NCBI RefSeq assembly: GCF_020410745.1
Contig: NZ_CP084528.1
Coordinates: 620,001 to 684,000 of the forward strand
DNA: 64,000 bases
Direction of reading: 5' to 3'
Origin: Kaistella polysaccharea
Lineage (GTDB): Bacteria > Bacteroidota > Bacteroidia > Flavobacteriales > Weeksellaceae
Numbering within the stretch: position 1 is the first letter of the stretch; each line of letters opens with the position of its first letter. The translations under genes were made by a program, and so were the position numbers. The notes under the pieces are model-generated. The model had not been told where the DNA came from and ran no database searches. It worked only from the letters and a program-made list of their open reading frames with translations. Shown in pieces: positions 1-8,507 of the stretch.

Positions 1-1459
1 CTGCAATAATAGGAATTTTTGCAGGTTTTCCCGGCGGATAAAGCATATCAACAACTGGTGCGGCAACATTTCGGGGCAAACCTTCACTTGGTGCCAAATG
101 CATTCTAAATCCGGGTGCGGCGTTGACTTCTAAAATAGCTCCTCCACTTTCCTTTAAGGGTTGTGTCAGGTTTTCTGCCATAATATCAATTCCGCAAACA
201 TCTAACCCAATAATTCGGGAAACACGTTCGGCCATTGTTATATTTTCGGGGTGAACCATGTCGGTTACATCGATAGATGTTCCACCCGTTGAAAGATTAG
301 CGGTCGATTTTAAGTAGACGATTTCTCCGTTTTTAGGTACGCTTTCTAAAGTATAATGAAGTTTTTCTAAAAGCTCATTGGTATCTTTATCAACGGAAAT
401 TTCGGTGAGAACTTTCTCATGACCATAACCTCTTCGCGGATCAAGGTTTTCCTTTTCTATAAGCTGTTGAATGTTCAGCTCTCCATCCCCGATTACGTGG
501 GCGGGAACTCTTCTGGCAGCCGCAACCATTTTATGATTAATGACCAAAATTCTAAAGTCATAGCCGGTGATATACCTTTCTACAATTACATTTGGCCCGT
601 AATTTTGCGCATGTTCCAAACCAACCATTGCAGTTTCAAAATCCATCACATTAATAGAGGATCCTTTCCCGTGATTTCCGTCTAAAGGTTTCAACACAAT
701 CGGATAACCAATTTTTGCGATAACATCTCTTAAACCTTCTTCATCAGAAACAAGATCTCCGGAAGGAACGGGAATTGCTGCTTCGTCGAGCATTCGTTTT
801 GTCAATTCTTTATTACAGGCGATATCGACAGCAATAGAGCTTGTTTTTCCTGTAATTGTAGCCTGGAAACGCTGTTGATTAACGCCGTAACCTAACTGAA
901 CCAAAGAGTTTCGACCTAATCTGATCCACGGTATTTTTCGTGCAGCAGCTTCTTCCACAATACTTCCTGTAGAAGGCCCTAAACGGTGAAGCTCTCTAAT
1001 TTCCCTTAAATTCTGAATACATTCAACAATATTATACTCCTGATCTTCTATAAGACACCTTGCAATTTCTACAGATTGTTCTGCAGCATAAACACCTGAA
1101 TTTTCTTCGAGATAACTGAATACTACATTATAAATGCCTGGTGATTTGGTTTCACGAGTTCTTCCAAAACCCGTATCCATCCCTGCGATAGTCTGAATTT
1201 CCAATGCGACATGTTCAATAACGTGACCCATCCATGTTCCCATTTCAACCCTTTGAAAAAATCCGCCTTCTACACCTTCCGAACACCGATGGGTAATTAA
1301 GGAAGGAATTAGTCGCTCCAAGCGCTCTCCGAATCCATCAATCTTATTGGTAGGCAAATGCTCTACTTCTTCTAAATCCAAACGCATCTGAATTAGATTT
1401 GGGCGTCTTATACTCCAGATGTTGGGACCACGTAAAACTTGTATTTTTTCAATTTTCAT
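1..1459 (-). CDS. cphA: Cyanophycin synthetase, N-terminal 486 residues (cut by window edge)
   Basis: The reading frame is open on the minus strand from an ATG at 1459 to the first base of the window, so the C-terminal, Mur-ligase-like half lies outside. The protein begins MKIEKIQVLRGPNIWS, typical of CphA. An ATP-grasp domain follows, with the glycine-rich loop KPLDGNHGKGSS near residue 265 and the metal/ATP-binding segment ILEVNAAPGFRMHLAPS near the cut. CphA polymerises aspartate and arginine into the nitrogen-storage polymer multi-L-arginyl-poly-L-aspartate using ATP. Cyanophycinase and an isoaspartyl peptidase lie divergently next to it, which strongly supports the call. Full-length family members are roughly 870-900 residues. 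Whether the second half is intact cannot be seen here. Confidence 0.93.
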   Translation of the reverse strand, partial: MKIEKIQVLRGPNIWSIRRPNLIQMRLDLEEVEHLPTNKIDGFGERLERLIPSLITHRCSEGVEGGFFQRVEMGTWMGHVIEHVALEIQTIAGMDTGFGRTRETKSPGIYNVVFSYLEENSGVYAAEQSVEIARCLIEDQEYNIVECIQNLREIRELHRLGPSTGSIVEEAAARKIPWIRLGRNSLVQLGYGVNQQRFQATITGKTSSIAVDIACNKELTKRMLDEAAIPVPSGDLVSDEEGLRDVIAKIGYPIVLKPLDGNHGKGSSINVMDFETAMVGLEHAQNYGPNVIVERYITGYDFRILVINHKMVAAARRVPAHVIGDGELNIQQLIEKENLDPRRGYGHEKVLTEISVDKDTNELLEKLHYTLESVPKNGEIVYLKSTANLSTGGTSIDVTDMVHPENITMAERVSRIIGLDVCGIDIMAENLTQPLKESGGAILEVNAAPGFRMHLAPSEGLPRNVAAPVVDMLYPPGKPAKIPIIA

Positions 1460-1643
1460 AAGGAATGACTGTCTTTTTTTAGTGCTTTTCTAATTTTCCT
1501 AATATCAAAGATAATAGAAAAGCTTAATAAATGGAGAAAAAATAATTCAATTAGAAATTTAGTGAGCAAATTATTCTTTCTAAATTCAGGGATTAATGAT
1601 AAACCATTAGTCAAAATTAAGGAGCTGAACGGTATTTTTTTTC

Positions 1644-1651
1644 TAAATTTG
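1644..1651 (+). promoter_or_regulatory. -7 promoter box of cphB (TAAATTTG)
   Basis: A perfect Bacteroidota -7 box ends 5 nt before the cyanophycinase ATG. With transcription starting about 5 nt after the box, as inferred from the SRP RNA gene in this window, the mRNA would be leaderless. I see no clear -33 TTTG. Confidence 0.55.
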
Positions 1652-1656
1652 CAAAT

Positions 1657-2544
1657 ATGGAAGCAGTTGGAAAATTGATGATTATCGGTGGCGCAGTAAA
1701 TAAAGGAAGTTTTTCTGAAACCGATTACGACCAAAACATTGAAAAGAATCTTAATTTTTTTGAACGCGGAATTCTCCGAAAAATAATCAACGAATCTAGA
1801 TTACAAGAAGATTCCGTAATTGAAATTATTACCACCGCTTCACAAATTCCACAAATTGTAGGACCAGAATACAAAAAAGCATTTGAATTTCTGGGTGCGA
1901 AGAATGTTAATATTTTAGATATCCAAAATCGCGAGCAGGCAAACAGTGATGTGATTACAGAACGTGCTACAGCAGCAGATATTGTAATGTTTACGGGCGG
2001 CGATCAACTTCGTTTGACTTCCATTTTAGGCGGCAGCAGATTTCACGATATTATTTTAATGAAATATTTGAAAGAAGATTTTATTTATGCGGGCACTTCT
2101 GCAGGTGCAGCGGCTTCCTCTGAAAATATGATTTATCAGGGCTCCAGCGGAGAAGCATTGCTAAAAGGTGAAATTAAAACGACGCAAGGTTTAGGCTTTA
2201 TTGAAAATGTAATTGTAGATACCCATTTTGTACAGCGTGGCAGAATAGGAAGATTGTTTCAAGCGGTGGTAAATAATCCGCGAACCTTAGGAATTGGTCT
2301 TGGTGAAGATACCGGTTTATTTATTTACAAAGATATTATGACCGCTATTGGCTCCGGACTTGTTATTCTGGTTGATGGTCGTTTTATAAAAGACACGAAC
2401 CTGACGAATATAGAACTGGGTAAACCGATTTCTATTGATAATTTAATCGTTCATGTTTTATCTCAAAATGATTATTACGATCTTAAAACTAAAGATCTTA
2501 CTATCGTTAATTCACAATATAATCCAATTCCACAAGTACATTAG
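1657..2544 (+). CDS. cphB: Cyanophycinase (peptidase family S51)
   Basis: This 295-residue serine hydrolase cleaves cyanophycin into beta-Asp-Arg dipeptides. The N-terminus GKLMIIGGAVNKG matches the family. The nucleophile elbow GTSAGAAASS places the catalytic serine at about residue 148, and FTGGDQ near residue 112 is another family hallmark. The ATG at 1657 fits the normal family N-terminus and lies directly after a promoter box, so no leader is expected. The gene is divergent from cphA and is followed 39 nt later by an isoaspartyl peptidase, giving a complete polymer synthesis and breakdown set. Bacterial family members act inside the cell, and no signal peptide is visible here. Confidence 0.93.
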   Translation: MEAVGKLMIIGGAVNKGSFSETDYDQNIEKNLNFFERGILRKIINESRLQEDSVIEIITTASQIPQIVGPEYKKAFEFLGAKNVNILDIQNREQANSDVITERATAADIVMFTGGDQLRLTSILGGSRFHDIILMKYLKEDFIYAGTSAGAAASSENMIYQGSSGEALLKGEIKTTQGLGFIENVIVDTHFVQRGRIGRLFQAVVNNPRTLGIGLGEDTGLFIYKDIMTAIGSGLVILVDGRFIKDTNLTNIELGKPISIDNLIVHVLSQNDYYDLKTKDLTIVNSQYNPIPQVH

Positions 2545-2583
2545 TACGTTTTCTATTTCTCTTAATTTAATTAGATTTTAACA

Positions 2584-3426
2584 ATGAAAATAATTATCCA
2601 CGGCGGATTTTTTTCCGAGAGTGAGCAAAGTCACAAAGTAAAAGTCGCAAAACAAAATTCTCTAAAAGCTATTGCTAAAAGATCTTTTGAATATTTAGAA
2701 AAACACAGCGCTGCCGAAACCGTAGTTTTTGCAGTGAAACTTTTAGAAGATAATGAATTGTATAACGCTGGAACCGGCTCCCAAATTCAAAGTGACGGAA
2801 AAATTAGAATGAGCGCTTCTCTTATGAATGGAGAAACGCAAAAGTTTTCTGGCGTAATTAACATTCAAAATGTTAAAAATCCTATCGAAGTTGCAGAGGT
2901 TTTGATGAAGGAAGATGATCGCGTTTTGGGCGACAACGGGGCAAAAATTTATGCAAAAAAGAACGGGTTTTCTGATTATTCTACCGAAACAGTTCAAAGA
3001 CGAAAAGAATTTGAAGAAAAAGCAAAATCTGGTGGAAAAGGCACAGTAGGCTGCGTGGCGCTGGATCAAAATGGTCATCTTGCCGCCGCAACATCAACAG
3101 GTGGGAAAGGTTTTGAACTGGAAGGGCGGATTTCTGACTCTGCGACGGTAGCAGGTAATTTTGCCAATCAATTCTGTGGAGTAAGTTGCACAGGCGTTGG
3201 CGAAGATATTGTAAGCAATGCAACTGCAGCTAAAATTGTAATTCGTGTCACTGATGGAATGAAGATCGAGGAAGCTTTTCGTAAAACCTTCTCAGAATTA
3301 AAAGAAATCGATGGTTTTGCAGGTGCAATTTCAATCGATCACCAAGGAAATATATTTCATCAGAATTCCCATCCGACAATGGTTTTTGCTAGTTTTGACG
3401 GAAAGAACTTCGGAGTATTTGAATAA
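2584..3426 (+). CDS. iaaA: Isoaspartyl peptidase / plant-type L-asparaginase (Ntn hydrolase)
   Basis: The 280-residue protein starts with the family signature MKIIIHGG. It carries the autocleavage site GKGTVGCVALD, in which Thr154 would become the N-terminal nucleophile of the beta subunit after cleavage of the Gly-Thr bond. STGG near residue 175 is the conserved substrate-binding loop. Enzymes of this family hydrolyse beta-aspartyl dipeptides. Directly behind cyanophycinase the likely substrate is beta-Asp-Arg, giving aspartate and arginine. It is slightly shorter than the usual 300-320 residues because of a compact alpha subunit. It is probably cotranscribed with cphB. A bidirectional terminator follows at 3465. 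Confidence 0.88.
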   Translation: MKIIIHGGFFSESEQSHKVKVAKQNSLKAIAKRSFEYLEKHSAAETVVFAVKLLEDNELYNAGTGSQIQSDGKIRMSASLMNGETQKFSGVINIQNVKNPIEVAEVLMKEDDRVLGDNGAKIYAKKNGFSDYSTETVQRRKEFEEKAKSGGKGTVGCVALDQNGHLAAATSTGGKGFELEGRISDSATVAGNFANQFCGVSCTGVGEDIVSNATAAKIVIRVTDGMKIEEAFRKTFSELKEIDGFAGAISIDHQGNIFHQNSHPTMVFASFDGKNFGVFE

Positions 3427-3464
3427 GATGAAGATTCATAAATTATTCTCTTTTTAAAAAATAA

Positions 3465-3490
3465 AAAAATGCGTCGGTTGACGCATTTTT
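3465..3490. terminator. Bidirectional terminator between iaaA and ppdK
   Basis: An 11-bp stem (AAAAATGCGTC paired with GACGCATTTTT) closes a GGTT loop, with A-runs on the left and T-runs on the right. It can serve both convergent genes. Confidence 0.85.
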
Positions 3491-3516
3491 CAATTATTTA
3501 ATAGTTATTTACTCGG

Positions 3517-6270
3517 TTAAACTTTATCTTCTATCGCTGCTTGCGCCGCTGCCAATCTTGCGATCGGAACGCGATAAGGAGAACAGCTTACGTAATTCAT
3601 TCCTAATCGGTGGCAATATTTCACTGATTCTGCATCTCCACCGTGTTCACCGCAAATACCTACTTTTAAATTTGGTTTTGTTTTACGGCCTCTTTCCACA
3701 CCAATTTTGATTAACTCCCCAACTCCACTCTGGTCAATGGTTACAAATGGATCATCTGGTAATAATTTCAGGTCAAGATATTGTGGCAAGAAACCTCCGA
3801 TATCGTCTCGAGAAAAACCGAAAGACATTTGGGTCAGGTCATTCGTACCAAAACTAAAGAAATCTGCTTCTTCTGCCATAGAATCTGCTTTTAGCGCAGC
3901 TCTTGGAATTTCAATCATCGTTCCGTAGAGATAATCGATTTTTTTAAGTTTCAATTTTTTCAAAGTTTCCTCATACACGCGATCAACTATCGCTTTTTGA
4001 TGACGTAATTCGTGTTTACCCATGGTTACAGGGACCATTATTTCCGGCATGGCATGTTTACCATCTTTAATCAGTTCGCCGGCAGCTTCTAAAATAGCTC
4101 TCACCTGCATTTCTGTAATTTCTGGATAAGTTACTCCTAAGCGAACACCACGGTGACCCAACATTGGATTGTTTTCATGAAGTGCAAGAATACGTCTGTT
4201 GAGGATGCTCATGCTTACTCCAAGCTCTTTTCCTAAAGCCGTTAATTTTTCTTTGTCATGTGGCACAAATTCATGTAAAGGTGGATCTAACAATCTCACC
4301 GTTACAGGATTGCCATCCATCACCTCTAAAGTTGCTTTAATATCTTTTTTAACATATTTAAACAATTCATCAAGAGCAGATTTTCTTTCTTTCAAAGAAT
4401 CGCTCATGATCATTTTTCTCAACAGGAAAAGTGGTTTTTCGCTTCCCTCGCCGTAGAACATATGTTCTGTTCTAAATAAACCAATTCCTTCTGCACCAAA
4501 ATAGGCAGCCTGCATGGCATCTTTCGGATTATCTGCATTTGTTCTCACTCCTAATACTTTGGCTTTACTCACCAATTTCATCAGGGTTTGATAAGATTTA
4601 TTTTCATTAAGGTCGGTGGCTATTAACTCCAGAACACCTTCATACATTACGCCTTTTGTTCCGTTTAAACTTACCCAATCACCTTCGTAGAATTTTTTAC
4701 CCTCTTTTGTAATGAGCATTTTTTCATGCTCCCGAATGTCGAGTTCACTACAACCAACGATACAGCATTTTCCCCAACCTCTTGCGACCAAAGCCGCATG
4801 AGAAGTCATTCCACCTTTCGATGTGATAATTGCCTGCGATTTGTGCATACCATCAACATCTTCAGGAGAAGTTTCTTCGCGGACAAGAATTACTTTTTCA
4901 CCTCTAGAAGCCCACTCTACAGCATCTGATGACTCGAATACCAATCTACCGACTGCTGCACCAGGTCCTGCCGGAAGTCCTTTTGCAATAGGTTTGTGTT
5001 TTAGTTCTTCCATTGGGTCGAACATGGGTAATAATAATTCAACCAACTGATTTGGAGCAACTCTCATGACGGCAGTATCGGCATCAATTAGTTTTTCTTT
5101 AAACATATCCGTTGCCATTTTCACTGCGGCAACTCCATTTCTTTTTCCGCCTCGGCACTGTAACATGTACAATTTACCTTTCTCAATGGTAAATTCTATA
5201 TCCTGCATGTCTTTATAATGACCTTCTAATCGTTTTTGAATTTCATCAAGCTCTTTAAACTGAGATGGCATTAATTTCTCTAATGTGATTAATTTTTTAC
5301 TGTGGTCATTTTTTGAAGAATTGTTAATCGGTGCTGGAGTTCTAATTCCTGCAACCACATCTTCACCCTGTGCATTTACTAAATATTCACCATAAAAGTG
5401 ATTATCTCCGTTTCCAGGATTTCTGGTAAACGCAACGCCTGTACAAGAACCTTCGCCCATATTACCGAAAACCATTGCCTGAACGTTTACGGCAGTTCCC
5501 CACTCATCAGGAATTCTTTCGATTTTTCTATATTCAATAGCCCGTTTACCGTTCCAAGAGGCGAATACCGCTCCAATACCACCCATCAACTGATCCCAAG
5601 GATCTTCTGGAAAATCTTGTTTTAGATGTTTTTTGGTAAGATCTTTAAACTCTTTTACCAACTTTTTTAAATCTTTGGCTTCAATTTCTGTATCGAGTTC
5701 TACACCTTTTTCTTTTTTCAGCTGTGAAAGTTTTTCATCCATAATACGGCGAATACCAACTCCTTTTGCCGGTTCCATTCCTCCAGCTTTTTCAATCACA
5801 ACATCTGCATACATCATCACCAATCGGCGATACGCATCATAAGCGAAACGCTCGTCACCTGTGACTTTAATTAAACCCTTTACCGTTTCGTCATTTAAAC
5901 CAATATTTAAAACAGTATCCATCATACCTGGCATTGATTTTCTGGCTCCGGAACGTACAGAGAGCAAAAGTGGATCTTTAACATCTCCAAATTTTTTGCC
6001 CATCAATTTCTCAACTTTAGATACCGCGTCATGAATCTGCTTATCTAATTTTTTAGGATATGTTCTGTCATGCTGATAATAATAGGTACAAACTTCGGTA
6101 GTTATTGTAAAGCCTGGTGGTACCGGAAGTTTTAGTTTAGGATGGCCGGCCATTTCTGCCAAGTTAGCTCCTTTACCGCCTAGTAAATTTTTCATGGATT
6201 CATTTCCATCTGCTTCTCTGCCACCAAAGAAATAAACATGTTTTTGGTCTTTTTTTGCTTGAGTTACCAT
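3517..6270 (-). CDS. ppdK: Pyruvate, phosphate dikinase
   Basis: The 917-residue enzyme interconverts pyruvate + ATP + Pi with PEP + AMP + PPi. Order of domains: N-terminal nucleotide-binding domain (GGKGANLAEM near residue 32, RSGARKSMPGMMDTVLN near 106), phosphohistidine swivel domain with GGMTSHAALVARG (phosphorylated His at about 491), and C-terminal PEP/pyruvate TIM barrel (GLFRTEHMF, GTNDLTQM, GICGEHGGD). The length is close to the family norm of 870-910. Both active-site modules look intact. Its product or substrate PPi is also handled by two pyrophosphatases encoded downstream in this window, so the direction of the reaction in vivo is an interesting question. A TACCTTTG box lies about 50 nt upstream of the ATG. 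Confidence 0.96.
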   Translation of the reverse strand: MVTQAKKDQKHVYFFGGREADGNESMKNLLGGKGANLAEMAGHPKLKLPVPPGFTITTEVCTYYYQHDRTYPKKLDKQIHDAVSKVEKLMGKKFGDVKDPLLLSVRSGARKSMPGMMDTVLNIGLNDETVKGLIKVTGDERFAYDAYRRLVMMYADVVIEKAGGMEPAKGVGIRRIMDEKLSQLKKEKGVELDTEIEAKDLKKLVKEFKDLTKKHLKQDFPEDPWDQLMGGIGAVFASWNGKRAIEYRKIERIPDEWGTAVNVQAMVFGNMGEGSCTGVAFTRNPGNGDNHFYGEYLVNAQGEDVVAGIRTPAPINNSSKNDHSKKLITLEKLMPSQFKELDEIQKRLEGHYKDMQDIEFTIEKGKLYMLQCRGGKRNGVAAVKMATDMFKEKLIDADTAVMRVAPNQLVELLLPMFDPMEELKHKPIAKGLPAGPGAAVGRLVFESSDAVEWASRGEKVILVREETSPEDVDGMHKSQAIITSKGGMTSHAALVARGWGKCCIVGCSELDIREHEKMLITKEGKKFYEGDWVSLNGTKGVMYEGVLELIATDLNENKSYQTLMKLVSKAKVLGVRTNADNPKDAMQAAYFGAEGIGLFRTEHMFYGEGSEKPLFLLRKMIMSDSLKERKSALDELFKYVKKDIKATLEVMDGNPVTVRLLDPPLHEFVPHDKEKLTALGKELGVSMSILNRRILALHENNPMLGHRGVRLGVTYPEITEMQVRAILEAAGELIKDGKHAMPEIMVPVTMGKHELRHQKAIVDRVYEETLKKLKLKKIDYLYGTMIEIPRAALKADSMAEEADFFSFGTNDLTQMSFGFSRDDIGGFLPQYLDLKLLPDDPFVTIDQSGVGELIKIGVERGRKTKPNLKVGICGEHGGDAESVKYCHRLGMNYVSCSPYRVPIARLAAAQAAIEDKV

Positions 6271-6321
6271 AGTATAATTTTAAGAATGAAAAGTGTTTCA
6301 CTCGATTTCTATGTAAAGTTA

Positions 6322-6329
6322 CAAAGGTA
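6322..6329 (-). promoter_or_regulatory. -7 promoter box of ppdK (TACCTTTG)
   Basis: A perfect TAnnTTTG on the minus strand lies 51 nt upstream of the ppdK start codon. The -33 element is not obvious. Confidence 0.45.
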
Positions 6330-6424
6330 AAGTTGGCAGAACTGAATAAAAAAATGACAAAAATCAGAATTGATTAATGTCATTTTAGAGGTATGGTTCA
6401 CATTTAAAACTATGCGATTATTTT

Positions 6425-7447
6425 TTAATACTCAAATAAGACAGATCCCCAGGTGAATCCACTACCGAAAGCTGAAAGTAAGACGAGATCTCCGCGGTTA
6501 ATTTTTCCGTTTTGAATCGCTTCGCTCAACGCAATTGGGATAGAAGCCGCTGTGGTATTGCCAAAACGCTGAATATTATTATAAACTTTTTCATCGGGTA
6601 AACCGAATCGTTGCTGTACGAATTGTGCTATTCTTAAATTGGCTTGATGTGGAATAAACATGTCTAAGTCCTCTGGAGTTTTTCCTGCCTTTTCTAAGGC
6701 TTCATTCATGGTTTCAGGAAAACGCGTCACCGCATGTTTAAAAACAAAATTTCCGTTCATGATCGGGTATATTTCTTCATCTGTCACATTTTCAGGTTCT
6801 AAACGCATCCGATCGCTCCACCCAAATTTAGAGCCGGGAAATTTCGTACATAATTCTTCAGCATGTTTTCCTTCAGAATGCATATTTGTACTTAAAATAT
6901 CACCGCTTTTCTCATCTTCTGAGGCAGATAAAATGATGGCACCTGCACCATCACCAAAGATTACGGAAACGCCACGTCCAGCATCAGAAAAATCGAGTCC
7001 AAAAGAATGAATTTCAGCGCCAACAACTAAAATATTTTTATACTGACCGGCTTTAATAAAGGCATTTGCAACACTCATAGCATATACAAAACCAGAACAT
7101 TGATTTCTAACATCCAGCGCACCAATTGTATCGCACCCTAACATCTCCTGAAGAAGGACGCCACAGCCCGGAAAATAATAATCTGGTGACAACGTAGCGA
7201 AAACTATAAAATCGAGATCTTTTGCCTCTAAATTTGCCATTTTAAGAGCAGATTCTGCAGCTTTAAAACCAAGATAAGCAGTTGTTTCTTCTGAATCATT
7301 TCTGTTTTTACGGTGATGACGCTCTTTGATTCCGGTACGTTCGGTAATCCACTCATCATTTGTCGTCATTAATTTAGACAGATCATCATTCGTAACTATA
7401 TTTTCGGGAACGTAATGACCGATCCCTTTTATGGAACTTTTAATCAT
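6425..7447 (-). CDS. fabH: Beta-ketoacyl-ACP synthase III
   Basis: FabH condenses an acyl-CoA primer with malonyl-ACP to start fatty acid synthesis. The catalytic triad is visible: Cys in NQCSGFVYAMS, His in IPHQANLRI and Asn in FGNTTAASIP. The C-terminus SAFGSGFTWGSVLFEY is typical. I place the start at the ATG at 7447 (MIKSSIKGIGHYVP), giving 340 residues. The frame extends further upstream to 7540, but that would overlap the divergent corA and include the promoter box at 7464-7471. In branched-chain-lipid bacteria such as Flavobacteriia, FabH normally prefers branched primers; that specificity cannot be read here. Confidence 0.93.
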   Translation of the reverse strand: MIKSSIKGIGHYVPENIVTNDDLSKLMTTNDEWITERTGIKERHHRKNRNDSEETTAYLGFKAAESALKMANLEAKDLDFIVFATLSPDYYFPGCGVLLQEMLGCDTIGALDVRNQCSGFVYAMSVANAFIKAGQYKNILVVGAEIHSFGLDFSDAGRGVSVIFGDGAGAIILSASEDEKSGDILSTNMHSEGKHAEELCTKFPGSKFGWSDRMRLEPENVTDEEIYPIMNGNFVFKHAVTRFPETMNEALEKAGKTPEDLDMFIPHQANLRIAQFVQQRFGLPDEKVYNNIQRFGNTTAASIPIALSEAIQNGKINRGDLVLLSAFGSGFTWGSVLFEY

Positions 7448-7463
7448 AAATTTAAGATTTAAA

Positions 7464-7471
7464 CAAAGATA
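7464..7471 (-). promoter_or_regulatory. -7 promoter box of fabH (TATCTTTG)
   Basis: A perfect TAnnTTTG on the minus strand lies 16 nt before the fabH ATG at 7447. It lies inside the longer alternative reading frame and so argues against the upstream start at 7540. Confidence 0.6.
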
Positions 7472-7521
7472 AATTAATTTGATTGATTCATATGTTTTTG
7501 ATTTGAAATCTAATTTTATCC

Positions 7522-7529
7522 TACATTTG
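7522..7529 (+). promoter_or_regulatory. -7 promoter box of corA (TACATTTG)
   Basis: A perfect TAnnTTTG ends 4 nt before the corA ATG. This equals the distance between the ffs promoter and the first base of the SRP RNA, so the corA mRNA is predicted to be leaderless. Confidence 0.6.
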
Positions 7530-7533
7530 CGAT

Positions 7534-8436
7534 ATGCCAATTGAAATTCTTTTTAAAAACACCAACTGTGAGTGGATCGACGTAGAAAGCCCGACTGAAG
7601 ATGACCTCGCTTATCTGCATGAAAGATATCAAATTAACACGCTATTGCTAGAAGATACGATTGATGCGAATCACCTGCCAAAATTTGAACAGGATGGAAA
7701 TATTAATTTTTTCCTCATGCGAGAAAATACGCAGTCGGAAAGATTCAATTTGAATACAATCAGTGATGTGTCGACCAAACTCGGTATATTTTTGATGGAT
7801 AAAGTGATCATCACCATTCACCGTTTGAACAACAGAAGCATTTATGAATTTAAAAAGGAAATTCTGCTGCCACAAAATGAAGATATTACAAGAGACCGAA
7901 TCGCGTTGAACCTGGCATTAAAAGTCCTTAAATCTTATGATGATGAATCTAAAAATCTGATGGAAATAATGGACCAGATTGAAAGTGAAATATTTTTAAA
8001 AACCACCAATCATTCTAACCATATCCGCCGGCTTTACCGACTTAAAAGGAAATCCGGTCTTAACTCCAGAATCCTTAATATATCTACAGTTTGGGTTGAG
8101 AAATTTAAAATGCTGGACCTCGATGATTCACCGGTGACGGATCTTAAAGACAAACATAAGGATGTCATCGGAGATTTTGATCATCTTAATGTTCAGGTTG
8201 CCAGTTTAATCTCAATGTTTCTAGCGATGAGTGACCAGAAGGCCAATCAAGTGATGAAAGTTCTAGCGATTTACTCCATGTACTTTTTCCCGATTACTTT
8301 TATCGCGGGAATTTACGGAATGAATTTCCATTTTATGCCGGAGCTCAGTCTAAAATATGGCTATTACATAACTTTAGGTATCATGGGCATCATTTCGCTT
8401 ATCACCTTTGTTTATGTGCGAAAGAAAGGTTGGTAA
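7534..8436 (+). CDS. corA: CorA-family magnesium/divalent cation channel
   Basis: The 300-residue protein has the large acidic and helical cytoplasmic N-terminal domain of CorA and two C-terminal transmembrane helices (about residues 240-262 and 272-293). The diagnostic GMN motif is present in GIYGMNFHFMPEL, followed by the acidic loop. Such proteins form pentameric inner-membrane channels importing Mg2+ (also Co2+ or Ni2+). The neighbours encode Mg2+-dependent pyrophosphate enzymes, though a functional link is only inference. The start codon directly follows the promoter box, implying a leaderless transcript. Confidence 0.92.
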   Translation: MPIEILFKNTNCEWIDVESPTEDDLAYLHERYQINTLLLEDTIDANHLPKFEQDGNINFFLMRENTQSERFNLNTISDVSTKLGIFLMDKVIITIHRLNNRSIYEFKKEILLPQNEDITRDRIALNLALKVLKSYDDESKNLMEIMDQIESEIFLKTTNHSNHIRRLYRLKRKSGLNSRILNISTVWVEKFKMLDLDDSPVTDLKDKHKDVIGDFDHLNVQVASLISMFLAMSDQKANQVMKVLAIYSMYFFPITFIAGIYGMNFHFMPELSLKYGYYITLGIMGIISLITFVYVRKKGW

Positions 8437-8455
8437 ACTTTCGCGAAACCACATA

Positions 8456-8489
8456 AAAAAAATCCCAACTTCTCAATTGGGATTTTTTT
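8456..8489. terminator. Bidirectional terminator between corA and hppA
   Basis: A strong stem (AAAAATCCCAA with TTGGGATTTTT) and an 8-nt loop have A- and T-runs on the two sides. It separates the convergent genes. Confidence 0.88.
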
Positions 8490-8507
8490 ATTAAAATTTT
8501 ATGTTTT

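Noticed and set aside
1456-1734. 92-codon minus-strand frame overlapping the cphB start
   Set aside because: It covers the divergent promoter region and the beginning of cphB and has no protein-like features.
7448-7540. Upstream extension of fabH to an ATG at 7540 (371 residues)
   Set aside because: It would overlap divergent corA and contain the fabH -7 box. The family N-terminus begins at the ATG at 7447.
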